From Tigriopus japonicus (taxonomy: Eukaryota; Arthropoda; Copepoda; Harpacticoida; Harpacticidae), in NCBI GenBank assembly GCA_010645155.1, contig JAAGOF010000250.1:912756-976755 (forward strand): a stretch of 64,000 bases of DNA, given 5' to 3'. This document shows, piece after piece, positions 1 to 13,596 of the stretch. A program made the translations under genes and the position numbers. The stretch's first letter is position 1, and each line of letters starts with the position of its first letter. The notes beneath the pieces are model-generated. The model had not been told where the DNA came from. It saw only the letters and a list, made by a program, of their open reading frames with translations, and did no database searches.

Positions 1-23
1 ACGATTTTCTTCCGGCATCTTAG

Positions 24-3000
24 CTCGACCTCGGCGAGGCTATTCCGAAGAAGACTCAGACTATGCCTATATTGATCGATCCACTCATTCCATAACAGGC
101 TATTTGAACTCGCCCGACGAGCGGAATTTGTCGCCCTACGCCACAACTGAAATATCACCCCATCAAAGCGAGATGGGGGCTTCGTCCTCGTTAGGAGGCG
201 GCTGTGATGTAATGCCACTGATGGGCTCCGTCTCGACCACCTTCAATGACCTCATCCCCATGGGATCAGAAATGGGAGTTCATCAACAACGCCACTCCTT
301 AGGCGATCATCATATGGGGTCAGCTGTGATGACTCGACAGGTAAGGTCTAGTTTGTGATCCATCTATTTCTCGCAACGGACGGATGAAATACAAGTCTTT
401 GGAAGGAATTGCTAGTGGTTGTCAGGTTCGTTGCAGGAGCCAAATTGTTACATTGAACTTGACAACCTTGGAGCTAACTTGGAGCTAACTCCCAATATAC
501 AGGGTAGTCCATAATTAACGTCCCCTAGATTTTAGTAGTAATTTATGACAAAAAGATGCCAAAGCGACTTTTTTTGTAATAATAACAGGAAAAGTAGACG
601 TGTTTATTTCGTCTAAGTAATTCAGTCATTATCAAGCTTCGTATTGTGCGGTCAGAATAAAGCGTGCGGAGTTTGAGTGGGCGAGCCACCACTAGATTCA
701 AAGTCATAGTTTCTAAACAAGTCGCCCAATTTCACCAAGACTTGCTTCATGTATACCTACCTAAAGGTATTTCCTTAAACTGACATTTCTTCAATATTAG
801 TGAACCATTATTGCGTTTCGATTCATTCTTTGGATGGCATGAGACACAAAATACCGATGACCCTGTAGTTTTTAAAATGCTGCCTGGACTTCCCATTACC
901 TGCCAAAAAAAGCAATAATTCAAAACGCACGTTTTGCGAAAATGATAACTACCCAAAACCTGACGAACGGATGGTGAAACTCACTTATCGTTCTGGATCT
1001 GGATCTGACTCTTCCTCAGTGCTGGCTTGACCCTAGAGGGAAAGAGAAGCAGACGAAAAAGTTCCCAATCGAATTAACATTTCTCTTGAAGTTCTTTTCC
1101 GCATGATTGGACTGGACAGCTCTGGCTTGACCATGGATTGGACTATCGCAGATACTTTCTTTCTTTATTGGTTGGCGTGGCGTCTCCATGCCACATGATT
1201 AGGTTTCAATCCGAGACCAACCAGTTTATGTAATGCAATGTAGAGACTCATAACAAGAGATTTGGGAGTTGTGTTTTATGTATTTTGCACCATCTACGCT
1301 TTAAAAAATTTTCAAAATAATCCTCAAAATTGGCAAGTTTATTTTAAACAATTGATACATTTCTTCTTTTCGAGAAAGGTTCATTTATTGAATAGTTGTG
1401 CAATATTGAAGGTTTCATGAGTAAATTAGGTTAAAGAGATGGAACAATATAATGCATGTTCCCTGTGATCTTTTTTATCATTTTGGCTCTCTTGAAAATG
1501 TCAAAGTTCTGGCAACAATTGGTAGAAACGCTTTGTCAAATTATCCAGTACTTTTGAAAACAATTATTTTTCTTTGTTGGTCTACTAATCCCCAGAATAA
1601 ATTGCTGAGAAAACTCCGTCGTTTGTAACAAAATTAATTACCTTGGAGTTTATTTTGCAAGTACTAACAGAGCATTTGCTGGACATCCCTGTCATCATAA
1701 GTTGGTTGAGTAAGCCATCACAATCATCTTCATCATCTCCATTGAATGTGCTTTTCAAGGTTGACTGGGTGCCCATTGATCTCCAATGATTTCTTCTGGT
1801 CCAACAATCAATCGCACTCCTAAACCATTAGCGGCCTTCAAGCGGGAAACCTTGACATCTGATTAAGTGGTTGACGGATTTGCCCACGGAAACGCCAATT
1901 TGATCAACTCGTCAATTAGAGTTGAAAAGCACAACGACGTATTTAGCAGAATCTGAGGCTACAGATTCAAGGAGGAAAAGGGATATTTTTTAAATATGAA
2001 ATTCATCATACTTTAATGAGACAAACTGTTCAAGTTTTCCTTTGAAGTGTTAGGTTCAGGTTCGATCCCGGCCGACTGGCACCTTCAAAACTCAAGGAAC
2101 CAAAACTTAACGTTGGACAGTCTTTCAATTCAAACAATTGCCAATATATACCATTGGCAACCAAAAATGGCAAGGAGCGGAAGTATTCCTTCAGGGAATA
2201 CCCACACTCAGTTAACAAACCATCCAACCATAATTGCACGTTTATTGGTCAAGGTGGTTTTCGAAAAGCATGAGCTGCATCCTCTTTTCATTTCCATTTG
2301 CTTTCTGTTTCATTTCGATGATTTGAAAAGGGCTTTCTGTTTCATTTTGATGATTTGAAAAGGGCAATATTGGTTTTGGATTGACGAGAAGCTTAAAAAA
2401 GATGATTTGTCCAAGGTGATTTATTCTTTGTTTTGTCAAGGGCCGATAAGTAAATCCCATACGGAATCAACTTTAGGAAATGTATGAGTATTTTAATAGG
2501 AGGCCGTACACTTGTTCCAATGTCCCTCGTTCTCACAGATAGGAGGATAGCGGTTGTTCCAACTGATATATATCTCTGGTTTATTGCCACTTTCTCTAGA
2601 TGAGCCTTTGTTGGATCTTGGGCTGGTGTTCCTAAGGTTTGCAGCCTTCATGGGCCCCTAAAGATTACCTCGTTGCCAGTTTATCCACAATGAATTATAA
2701 GAATACACAATATTTGATGCCATTTAGATCGTATCAAAAGGCCGGAAAATTGGAACATGGGCTCTTCTTGTTTGGAACCTAAAGGGGGAAACAGAAAAAA
2801 ACTGAGAGAGACCGAGAGGTGATCTCTCTCAGCAGGCCGCGTGTTCCACATGAATGGATCTCCACTCAGACTTTTATGGACCAGATGGCATTGCCATACT
2901 CTTCTCTTTCTTCCTCATCCTCTTGGTTTTACCCTGTGTTTGTAGTAGTAGGAGCAGTAGTAGATGTCCTAGTATACTGTACACTACGGAGAGTATGTAC

Positions 3001-6000
3001 TGCTCACTGTTGGCCATCTCAAGAGTGAGGGCATAAAAACTGGACTGAAAAATTGTGTTCCATCGTTCCACAAGGACGGCCAACCGGGTTCTTGGTGGGC
3101 TTCACGGATTTTCGCCATAAATACCGAAAAGCATTCTCGACATTTTTTTGGCTTTCGAAATTCGAGCACAGATTTAGGCCTGAAGACCTTCCCAGATACT
3201 CGAGGAAGGATTTGCCCTTTATCCAAAAATAATGAGCCAACTGAACAAAGTTATTCAACTAGATATCTCTACTTCAGTCAAATTTTGAGTTAGTCCCAAG
3301 GGAGCTCTCAATCATAAAAGTCTGCCCTAAAGGACCTTGAGACTTCCACGACAACTCTTTTGTACGTCTTGAAAAATAATTGGGCAATCGGAAAGCCAGA
3401 CCATAAATTCAAAACTTTCTCCATTCGGACACTGGCTTCACCAGGAACATAAAAATAGCTCTAAGTATACAGTAGGCAATATGCTCTGTTACATCTCAAG
3501 GACTGGCGACTATTATTATCTTTAAGGACGACATTCAAAGTCGTTTCATGACTTGTCTGTTTATCTACCTCTTCCGTTCAAGTCTGTGATTGAGTGACGG
3601 GACCCTTTTCCACCACAAAGTAACAAAGCAAACTCCAATACTGTAACCGGGCCAAATGGGTAAGGAAAGGAATCTTTTTCTTCGTCCTTATGCTCTCGTT
3701 GGCCTTTGGAAGCACACACCTCCATGGTATGTGTATGTGTACGAGAACGCGTGGGGGCCAAGGTGATTCATGAAGCAGGGCAAATTACGCTCGTAAATCA
3801 GTTCCCACCGTGTGCCGATCGTCAAGACCTTGGGTGGTCTCTCGCGTTGTGGAACAACATGGGAACCTGGGCCTTTCATTGACTCATGATGGGAAGGCAC
3901 ATTCGGAAGTATGGACCTTATGCTAGATATCGGTAGGTAATTATTTTCTGGCAGCCATTTGCCTGCGGTTGCCGCATTGGCCTTTGGGGGATCGCTCCGA
4001 CTCACTCACAAAGGGTCCTCGACGAAATGTTCCAAATTTGGAACACTATCAGGTTCTCCCCGAGTCTGGCGTCTTCGAACAACCCTGCACGGATCTTAGT
4101 CGTTCCGAGGTGGAAGAAGGCACACTTGGGATCTGGAATTGTGAAAAAAAGTCGTAAATTAGGTTTCAAGAGGACCTCGCTTTTTAGTCTTTGGCATCAT
4201 TCCGCTGTTCTCGCCTTACTTCTTGGTGGTGTGGAGGTACAAAAGGTGTACACCACACTTTGTTCTATGAAGTAAAATTCAAGATGTGGTCGTTCTCGTC
4301 TGAGATGGTGTTCCAGGCACAATTAAGTTATTTTCACGGTCACGTTCCACATCTGGTCCCTTTAACGATATTTCCTCTTCTAAAACTCGTCTGTGCTGGT
4401 GAGGAAATAAAAATGAAGTCCCTTCACGAGACGAGTTTTGGTCGTTATTATAGAACTTTGAGACCAATGTCGGGATTCCGCTAATTTGTATTCATTATTT
4501 TCGTTCAACAAATGGGTTGTCTCGAATGCATGAAAAGGGTAACTTTTGAACAATTTTGCCGAATCATCTATGTACAGTACTTGAGGGAAATAGTTTCACA
4601 CAAAACTTATAATTTCCTGCACCTTGACATTCCAGAACTTGAACCCGCAAATTCAGAACTTCAATTAAAGAACACCAAAGTGGAAAAAAATATTGTCTAA
4701 TGAGGCTATTAATCCAAAAAGAGAGCACTTGTAAGGAAACTCAACTAAATGATCCAAAATTTGAAAGCATATGTATGGTTTTTAGAAACTATTCATCGTA
4801 GAATACATTTTTCGTACAAGAATTCGACCCAAAACTGCCGAATTGGAGCTCCTTTTTGTCGAAGGGTGTCTGGATCACTATTCGTTCCCAATTCTGTCAT
4901 GGACTTTTATATTCAAATTGGAACAAGTCGGAACTTGATCCTAATGGCTTTGAAACAGAGGTTAATGTCGAAAGTTGCGCCTTGGAACAACTCAGTGGTA
5001 ACCAAGGGTGAATCGTTCTTCCTCTGGCAGTGACAAGATTGCTTTTGGGAGCGCAAACTTTTCCTCTCATCTCGGTCGCTTAATGAACACACAATGGCCT
5101 CCAGGGCATTCAAAAAGAGCCCACCAATGGCCACTCTCTAATATGAACAAGAAAGATGTGAAAAAAAGGATGGCAAATGTCCTCGGGCACAAAGACCCGA
5201 TGCACACCACTACTACTTCTTTTCTGTTAAGCGAGGAACATCAGTAAAGGATTTCGACCCGAAATCGCTGTGCAATCACTTTCTTTATCTGAGGAGAAAT
5301 TTTTTGGCAGGTGCAAGGAAGTTCTTAGCCTTTGGGCGGCCTGTGACCTTCACTCCATTTCCTCTCACTCCAAATCAAGCAATGCTCAAATATCCTTGAA
5401 TTAGATAACCTTTGAATACAAGATATTTGGTTCATCTCGGTAAAGATGTGTTCCAATTTGTCCTTCCTTAACGCTTGTCCCCGTTTTTTTACAGTGGTTC
5501 TGGAGAAGTTAGAAGACAGGGACACCTCGAACGAAGAATGGAGAGGGCACTTAAGCTTCTTTAATCTGAAATTTCCCATTCAAAAAGGAATGAATATCAT
5601 TAGTCCGTCTTTTCTTTGGTCTGTTCGCGTGGTCGTCTATTTGGCCTTTTGGGATTGAGTCCCGGAAAAGGCCGGCGATCTTTCCCTCTGAGAAGTTGAG
5701 ACTTCTATTGGCACCCCACTCAGTCCATTAAGGGTTTGTGGCAATGGAAAAGAAAAGCCACCACGGTCACCCAAAACCAATTGGATTACTAGTTAAGAAA
5801 TTAGCTTTTGACAAATTGGCAGGGAAAAGAAAATGAAGGCTAATAACAAAGCCTGGCATGCAAAAGCTTTTTTCATGTAGAGGAGTTTTCGCTAAATGAT
5901 GGACCCTGTTTAAAGATCCAAGCTCTGCTCCTGTCCTTGAGTCGAATATAACGTATAAGTAGGAGGGGAAGCCATCTATCAAGGACTTTTGTGTTGGGTG

Positions 6001-7973
6001 GATCCCTTGACTAGATTAACTTTATTTATATCGAAAGTGGCCAATCACCCAAAGATTTTTGAGAGTTACTGCGTTCTGTACATATTGGCTTTGGGCTTAG
6101 AGGTAGCTTGAGGAGATCAATTGGTCCTTGAAGAGGGATGTGTAAGAGGGAAACAAAAGAAAAGGTACAGCGACATCTTCACAGCATACAAAATGTTCCA
6201 ATGGGAGTTGTCTCCGATCTATAAGTGGTATTCTAAATATAAATTTGTACCGAAAGTCTGATTTTATGAACCTTTCGAAAAAGCCTTATGTTGCTAAATT
6301 AGGGTTGATACATAGACTTGAGATCAAAAGAGCATGTCGTCCATCCGCAGTTCATAACAATGTACCTTTCTCAATTCAGTGTACAAGGTGTGGAAAGAAT
6401 AACTTGAAAATGATTTCACTATTCCTAAGGAATAACCCACGGCTTCATTAATGGGCTTTGACTTCCCAAAACGAGGCTCTTGTATGGGAATTCATACGCG
6501 TATAGACTCTTGGTTCAATGGATTTTCCATCCTTGTTCTCACTCGATTTTTGGTGGGTAATCAATTACCACAAATTTTGCTGCCTCGCACGTTTTCCGTC
6601 TTCGTTCAATCCTTTTGTTCACATTGGGTTGGTTGTGAGCACCGCCCCGACTGCCTTCTCCACTTTCTTGACTCCATGATTTGAGAACTGGATTCAGAAA
6701 TGCCTCAAAGCGGTAAACCCCATTAGTAGTATGGGCCCCCGCTTTCCGCAGTGCCTTTTTGGCTCTCAGAATTAGGAGAGACATTCAAGGTCATATCTAT
6801 GGTGCAGAAAACTCGAGTTCGACCTTAAGACGGGGTTTAGGAATCATCATTGAAGGAGAAAAAAGGGGAGAATGATTACAATTGGATTGATCTTTTTCCT
6901 CCGTTTCAGCCTGTTCGGGCCATGATCGGACCTGGGGGCCGATTACGACAGCCGCTTAATGTGACTGCTTACACCCATGCCCCTCTGCATGCCTCTTCTG
7001 ATCACATCTATGCCATTGTCGCCACGCCCGAACCCATGTTGAGGGCCACGAATCCCCTGTTTACCTCATTCCATGGAACAGGTGGGATTGGAAAGGGATC
7101 ACGAGTGCGGAAAGAAGGTGATAGGGCTGGTCAGACAGATTCGTGTGCTAATTCGCACGTGTTAGAGTCCAATAGCTCTCTGGAGAAGCCCATACCTAAT
7201 CTGGTGGATTTACTGCCACCGCCTCCAATGCACCAACACCAACCAAGACAAGGTCAATCCACGGCCATTACGACTTCTCAAGGAATTCTGCCGACGGAGC
7301 CGTTACTTCATATGGATTCGAGTCGAGTGGACACGACAACGGACCTGTCAGATCTCTACTCGGTGGTCAAGCCCAAAAACGGATCAAATAACCCGTCAGT
7401 CTCGTCCAAATCCAACTCTGGGACAAGCAAACGTAGGAAACTTCGTAAACAATCAATGAAGAACGAAAGGCCGCCCAAGGAGTCAGATTGGAAAGACATG
7501 GACGATGCTGACACCAGCTCCACCGAGTCAGACGAAGACAATTCACAAATGTTGAACAACACCCCCAGGCCGGATTTGATTCCGGGAAAAGGGGCATTAT
7601 CTCCGTCTTTGCCGCCAAGTTCGGGAGACAAAAGGTAACAAGCGGAAAACAACCGGACTTGACTGATTCCGTCAACCATAGATCCTTATCCTGTGTTTTT
7701 CATTGTTTCTTTAGGAGGAGAGAGAAAAGTCTGCCGCGTCGCAAAACACGAGGACAGCGTGACCAACAACGGAAACGGTCGTTAAACCAAGGAGGACCTC
7801 AAAGCCTGCCATTGTCTCCGATCTCACCGGCCCCCGGATTTCACAAGTCTGATTCCGATTACTCGTTCCATGAAGGTCTGCTGTTGTCATCTACTCAAGC
7901 TGTCAAGCAAGCTGTCAGAGAAGCCGAGATCAAAGCCGCTCTCGCCAATGCAAACCTGGATGAGTCCAGATAA
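24..7973 (+). CDS. 3' exons of a receptor-like protein tail (tentatively Dscam-like)
   Basis: Three exons: 24-340, 6910-7634 and 7715-7973. Acceptors (CAG/TAG after pyrimidine tracts) and donors (CAG|GTAAGG, AAG|GTAACA) agree in phase: phase 0 across the first intron, a split AGG codon across the second. The gene continues left of the window. The encoded tail is hydrophilic and has no membrane segment. It is rich in Ser, Pro and His, and carries acidic Tyr motifs (EEDSDYAYID), an LSPYATTEIS motif, a proline run (LPPPPPM), basic stretches (SKRRKLRKQ, RREKSLPRRK), an acidic Ser/Thr cluster and a C-terminus rich in Ala and Gln. That is what one expects of a cytoplasmic signalling tail of a cell-adhesion receptor. 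The PYAT-type motif and the SDSDYS block suggest a Dscam-like Ig/FN3 receptor, but this is a family impression and the ectodomain is outside the window. The exon structure is well supported; the identity is not. Confidence 0.7.
2047..2140 (+). repeat. tRNA-derived SINE-like fragment
   Basis: It contains a polymerase III B-box-like GGTTCGATCCC followed by CCGACTGGCACCTTCAAAACTC and a downstream CAGTCTTTCAA. The same order (GGTTCGATCCCGGCTGACTG, CACCCTCAAACTC, CTGTCTTTCAA) occurs on the minus strand at about 48160-48030, so two copies of one family are present in the window. No A box is recognisable here; the copy looks 5'-truncated. Confidence 0.55.
2300..2364. repeat. Tandem duplication, 32-bp unit x2
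   Basis: Two adjacent 32-bp units (GCTTTCTGTTTCATTT followed by GATGATTTGAAAAGG) differ at a single position (CGATG versus TGATG). It lies in the receptor-gene intron. Confidence 0.85.
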
Positions 7974-9171
7974 TCCGAATCTTTCCCATTAGAGAAACAG
8001 AAAAAAACATCTCATCCACAATGATGTCGAATATTGTGTCGAGAAAAAAAATATAAAGACAGATCCCAAAATGATACTCCGTCTCACAAGTTTTCACTTT
8101 CTTCGCCTTCGGTTCACTATGTCAGGAGAATATGCGGTACATTGTAGCCTTTCATGGCCTGTCAATCAAATGGAAAGGGAGAATGCGATGCACTGACAAA
8201 CAAACCATTATCAAAAAGACTTGGTATTATGAAGGCATGTCTATTTTTTGTCACACTTTAGATTAGTAATTGTTTTGAATTATTTTAACCAAATATTCAG
8301 TGAGATGAACTAAGTTGGTAAAGTAGTAATCAGAAAACCTTTTAATGGTTTAAATTGCGTAATCTATCTTTTAGATTGTTCACCGCTGTTTGGCAAACGG
8401 ATAATGCTAAAAACATTGAAAAAGAAAAGTTGACAATAGTGTTTCATTTGAGAGAGATTTCCCTTCAAATTTTGAAGTTGAAAGGTATCGTTGCATCACT
8501 GATCTTAAAAAAAATCATAGGATGATGTCAATAACTTTGGGTCCAATTTGTTAATCCAAGAAAATGGTTCTTGTCAAAAGAATCCTTAAAGACATGGAAA
8601 TATTAAGATCCGTTTTTTGTAATCATGTGAAACATATCCGGCTTTTTTACTGAACCTCACACTATTCTGGATAGGCGGTTAAGCCGGTTAAGCTTTCAAT
8701 TTTGGTACATAGGGAAATGCCTGGCAACGCACTTTTGTTTCCTTCAACATCTTAGACTGGTGCTGTAAATGTAGTTTTATATACCTGATTCTTTGCCATA
8801 TCGGCATCTGAAGACACCACTGACCACCCTCGCCCTCATTTACTTTCCTCAATCTCCATCAGGTTCAAACTTTTCAAACGCTAAAGCGGTATGGCTTCTC
8901 CAAAAATAGTAAAAAATTGCAACTCTTGCATACACATTACTTTCTTTGTTGTTGACTTCATCTCCCCAAAGAAAGGCCGCAAATCACTTCAGAATAATGT
9001 GTACTTTTGTTTGCCACCTAGGCCCAATATTACAATGGTGGAGCTGAAACTTAGCAGAGACAAGGAAGGGGAAACAGAGAGCAACCATGGCCAAAATTTT
9101 AATCCATGGGACTGTTTTACATCTTTTTGGCCTAACAAATGCCATTCACACGTTTTCACATGCACTCCTTT
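7974..9171. other. 3' UTR and intergenic sequence
   Basis: AT-rich sequence follows the receptor-gene stop codon. A-rich stretches near 8041-8060 could serve as weak polyadenylation context, but no clear AATAAA is seen. No gene or repeat is recognised. An open frame near 8891-9217 has no recognisable domain and runs into the transposon at 9180. Confidence 0.4.
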
Positions 9172-9179
9172 GTCTAGAG

Positions 9180-9270
9180 CAAGGGTAGGCAACTGGTGGG
9201 CCGCGGCCCAAATGTGAGCCCGAGGGTGGTCCGTGGTGGGCCTTGACCCAAAAGAGATTGCCGACCCCTG
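9180..9270. mobile_element. 91-bp hAT-type MITE
   Basis: The ends are CAAGGGTAGGCAA and, reverse-complemented, CAGGGGTCGGCAA (11 of 13 matching), typical of hAT termini. Flanking 8-bp sequences GTCTAGAG and GTCTCGAC (6 of 8) look like an aged target-site duplication. The interior is GC-rich (GGGCCGCGGCCC). There is no coding capacity, so it must have been moved by a transposase encoded elsewhere. Confidence 0.65.
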
Positions 9271-9278
9271 GTCTCGAC

Positions 9279-11033
9279 AGACGATTCAAAATGGCAACAT
9301 TCACGAAAACCGTCGGGCCTCATTTTTACGCAACTAGATCCCCCCACAACACATCTTCCAAGCAGTAGGATTTTTCTAAGTAGATACAATCCACGCAACC
9401 AGTAAACACATGGAAGGTGGTAATGCATTTGATTTGGTCTTGGTTTGAACATAGCAGGAACATTTTTTTTGCTTTAACACATGTCTACTGTGAATCTTTT
9501 TACAGTTACGGTATAGTTTTTTAAATAGCATGGCTTTTTGTCTTTGAGCATTGGAAAACAAATATATATTTTCTTGCAAAAACACAACTTCAATATGTCC
9601 AAGTTAGAAAAGTTTCTTAGTACCCATGTGCCCTGAGTGGTCTCTAAAATACCAAACACCTTTCACTGATCCACGATGCAAAATTCGTCATAGGAACCGA
9701 ACGGCCCTTTTGACTTCCTCGATCCTTTTGTGAAAAACCGAAAATTGGATCAAGCGATGGCTAACTTCTCTGGCAGAGTGCGGTAAATCAAGATTTTTTT
9801 ATTGGTGTATGCTTGATCAAAACAGGTCAAAATTATAAATTATATTAATCATATCACAGAAAAAATGAAACTTTTAAAGTACCGAACAGATTGCTGCATG
9901 ATTTTACAAAGACAGTGCTCACAAAAGGGATTATTTCTAATCTTGCAGAATGTTACAAAATTGGTATTGACAACGTACCAACTTGTCTTTTTCATGAATG
10001 AAAAGGATGTACAATTTCTTTGATTTGACCTGTTTAAATAAAACATTAAAAAATGAAGAATCTTCAAACAAGTACGTGTTATCGGACATAATTAATATTT
10101 GCATGAGATTTAGAGTTTTCATGTACAAGGTCAAAAATTGACCACCTAAGCTTTAATAAATCAACTGCTGATAATCATTTTTTTCCTTAATGTCGAGTTA
10201 ACAGGTATATAAGTAAGCTCTCAAAACATATTTACAAAGTTTCAAAAAAAAATTCAAGTAGAAAAGGTTTGAACGGTTTGAAAGATGCATGCATAACTTT
10301 TATTTTCGACCTGACTTAGATATGTGTTCTACAAATGTAGATAGTACTGTAGCTAGATGTTCATTGAGCATGCATTTCCACATAAGGAAGGAAAAAATGA
10401 TGAAGTCTTAAGGCTACGAAAGATTCCAAACTCAATGTCAACGAAACCTAACAAGCATATATTTTTCCCGAAAATATTCGTTTTTCAGAAGATCGATTAG
10501 TTTACTAGGTGGGGTGAAAAGTAACCTCCTTGACCGACAACATGCAATGCTATTGCAAAATATGCTTAAAGTGCCTTGTAGTTCATTAATTCTAAGGCTA
10601 ATTCACCTGGGTGTTCCGCTACTTTTCGTCCATCGGCCAAAGCACCTGATACAAAAAATACAACTCCTTGGTCTTTAACCGATGTAGTTAGCGTGAAGAG
10701 TTTTGTTTCAAAATGATCACATTTAAATCCACAACAATGAAAAACAAATTCCCTGTTTTTTACCACCCTGTTACGACAATCTTTTTTGATTGAATTACAA
10801 ACTTGTTAGCAAAAAAAACCATCCCACATGTTCGTGAGGGACTGATTTATATGAACCATCAACAATAACACGATATCATAAAATAACGTTTTTGTACGTG
10901 TCTGTGACTTTTCGAAGTGGATGCACGGTACGAAATTGTAAAAAAAGTGTTAGAAAGCACCAAAAAAGAGGTTAGTTTTAAACATAAATTACCAAAATCA
11001 TCTTTTTATATACTGACAGTAGTGATGGACCGA
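9279..11033. other. Intergenic, no gene seen
   Basis: AT-rich sequence with no recognisable gene. A possible mariner-type terminus (TAGGTGGGGTGAAAAGTAAC) lies near 10508 and a weak opposite end (ACCACCCTGTTA) near 10763. The pairing is poor and I do not call an element. Confidence 0.35.
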
Positions 11034-11175
11034 AAGCGCTTTCGGCCGAAATTTCGGTTTCGGTTTCGGTTTCGGTTATGCCTACCGAAACCGAAAGCAG
11101 ACAAGCACTATTTAAAATGGAGTTTGACAACAAAATCGAAAAAAAATTGGTCCAAAAACCTCTGAAATTTAAGTT
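11034..11175. repeat. TAGTGATGGACCGAAA-type repeat
   Basis: The sequence begins TAGTGATGGACCGAAAGCGC and continues with palindromic and tandem CCGAAA/TTTCGG hexamers. Related, more diverged sequence occurs at about 36452 and 46876, and a 62-bp palindromic form at 38609-38670. The TAGTGATGG start resembles hAT termini, but no matching right end or target-site duplication was found for this copy. Confidence 0.55.
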
Positions 11176-13596
11176 TTAAGATTTTTCAAAATTTGCGACT
11201 ACCCAACATCGAACTCTAGCTTAGAAAACCACCCCGCAATGCTAAGTGCAACCTCACGTGAGCGAGGTTGCGTGGTAAAAACAAACGTAGCGAATGTTTT
11301 GTGTTTGCAATAAAAGCATGTGGTTGCTACAGCTTGATGAGACTTCTCTAAACGGGAATCACGGGGAATCACCAAACTCCAGGCAGTCTTAAGGACGGGC
11401 CGGTACGCTCTTGGACCTAGAAGTCCAAGTTGGCACACGGATTCTCAGTGTCTCGGCATAGATAAATATGCAAAGTGTATGTTGCAACACAGTTTTAGGA
11501 TTAGGCTTAAGGCCCTGCAGGGCTAGGCTTTGGGACCATATGTTGTGACCATTAGCTTAGGCGAGTTTTTGAAAAGTTGATTGATTACTTCTCCTACTTG
11601 CTTCTTAAGAGCGCTGAAACCTATTCTTTTCTTCCGAGACACTGACAATTGCAGAGCCTACCGTCACGGTACGCAAGAATTGTCGAAACGATTGTGCAAG
11701 ACTGCCGAAATAAGTTACTTGGCTGAGGTGCCATCACTCAAAAGTCATGCTGCCACATTTGGCAGCACTGTTTGTGATGCGCTTCATTGCCAAAGTGACC
11801 AGATTTAGCTTTAAAAAGCTAAATTCATGCTTCTTCGAGATTCTTCGCAAATTTTAGCTTGGAGAAAATATTTAAAGGTTTTTTTCGTATTTGTTGTTAA
11901 CATTTTCCTGTCATTTCTTACTTTTTTTTTAATTTTCATAAAAAAAAAATACCAAATTTTGTTTTTGTAGCTTTCATACAATTTTATCAAGAATCTGAAA
12001 AATTCTCAGTGTTAGTGAAATCAAGACTTTTTCCCCAAAAATCAACATTTCAAGGGCTTCTTTTGTAAGCTGTCTTCTTTTATGTGTTTCATTTGTAGTT
12101 TGCGGGCAATGTTGCTAGATGGATTGAATCAAAATTCAGTGACGAATGCTTTTCTTCATATTCGGTTCTCTGCTCGACTAAAGTTCTGAGGAGCAAGTGA
12201 CACTCCCAGCCAGCCACTACTATTTAGTGACGTGATAAACCAACAAGTGTTGTCCTTTTTTTAAATAGAGTTTGTGTTTGAGCCCTCTAATAAAGTCAAT
12301 CTGCTTAAAATTTAAACAAGGGCCAATTTACCAACACTTGATTTAAAAACAAAAATGTTTGAATTGTATCAGTACTTGCACTCAGTTTATATCGCCCTTC
12401 ACCATTCTAGAGTTTGGCAGGATCACCCTTAGGTGTCTTAAATGGAATACTGGTTCAAGACCCATGCAAAAATAATAATTCATTTTTGTCGAATTTGTAG
12501 ATGATTTATTTATTTGGGAAAACAAGTCATTGGTAACTATTTGTGTGATCTTTGGTGCTCAATCTCATATCCATGTGTTTCTTGTAAAACAACACTATGT
12601 AACTGAGCAAAAGTTTGTTCGTGAACACTTCCTAATTTTATTTATTTTCTATATCGCATTCAAACCAGAAGTACTTTTGACAATGATTTTGGTTTTCAAA
12701 GGGCCTTTCACAACCAGGGGCAGACAGCCACTGCACACGTACAGAACAAGTTTTAAAAATTATCATATTACTATTATTTTAAAACTGTGTTTTCTCACAA
12801 TCTTTCAAACAAAATCGATTAAACAAAAGATTCTTACAATTAACAAAATTTCTTGCTGAAGCGTAACTCAAAACAATAAAACAACACTACGTAAATTTAT
12901 TTCACAAATCAAAACATAATTAATGAGTGGAGGAATTCTATCTTCACGAGTAAAGCCCGAAAAAATGTTGAAAAAAATGTCTAAAATATGTCTTTAAAAT
13001 ATTTGGAAAGAAGGCAAAATGTTGAAATTTAGGGAAAAAGCAAAAAATGTTGAAATTTAGAAAAGACCAAAAATTTTTGAAGAAAGTTCAATGCCAAAGC
13101 TTACGTCAAAGTAACGATTTGATTGACAGTTGCGGTTTTGCACCAACAAAATACAATCCACACATACAAATCAACTTATACTCGTAGTGTTGCCCAACAG
13201 ACACAGAAAGAAAAGATTACTATTAGGTTAAAAAAGCATACTGGCCATTAGAACAATTAATGTATCTGTATATCTGACATCAGCACTACAGAAAACTCTC
13301 CTTAAAAAGAGACATTTTTGAACTCTTGGTTTTTATTTGAAATATGTACTACCGAAAATCTCCTGCCCTTTAATTACTTCATTTTTTAAATTTTCTAGAT
13401 TTCGCCGTTTTTGCACGAGCAAACACATTTTTCCCCGGTATCGTTCGTCTATTTTGTGGGAGCAGTTTTAAAAGTATTTTTTCGTCGGTACGGGAACTTG
13501 ATTTACCTTCTTTCTTATAAAACAGTTTCACTCGCCCTTTAGGTAAATTGATTCGATTTTTACGTCTTATAAGCATTTTTTTTATTACATAAGAAC
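11176..13596. other. Intergenic, no gene seen
   Basis: Very AT-rich sequence with long A and T runs. No open frame shows recognisable protein motifs. Nothing here is assignable to a gene or a delimited element. Confidence 0.4.

Larger units (their letters stand above)
341..6909 (+). other. Long intron of the receptor-like gene
   Basis: This 6.6-kb intron contains a SINE-like fragment near 2047 and a short tandem duplication near 2300. A mariner-like terminus (ACAGGGTAGTCCATAATTAACG) lies near 500, without a clear partner. The short open frames inside have no recognisable motifs, splice-compatible flanks or consistent coding character, so I call no gene here. Confidence 0.6.

Noticed and set aside
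10505..10780. Possible mariner MITE bounded by TAGGTGGGGTGAAAAG and ACCACCCTGTTA
   Set aside because: The arms agree poorly and TA flanks are not clear on both sides.
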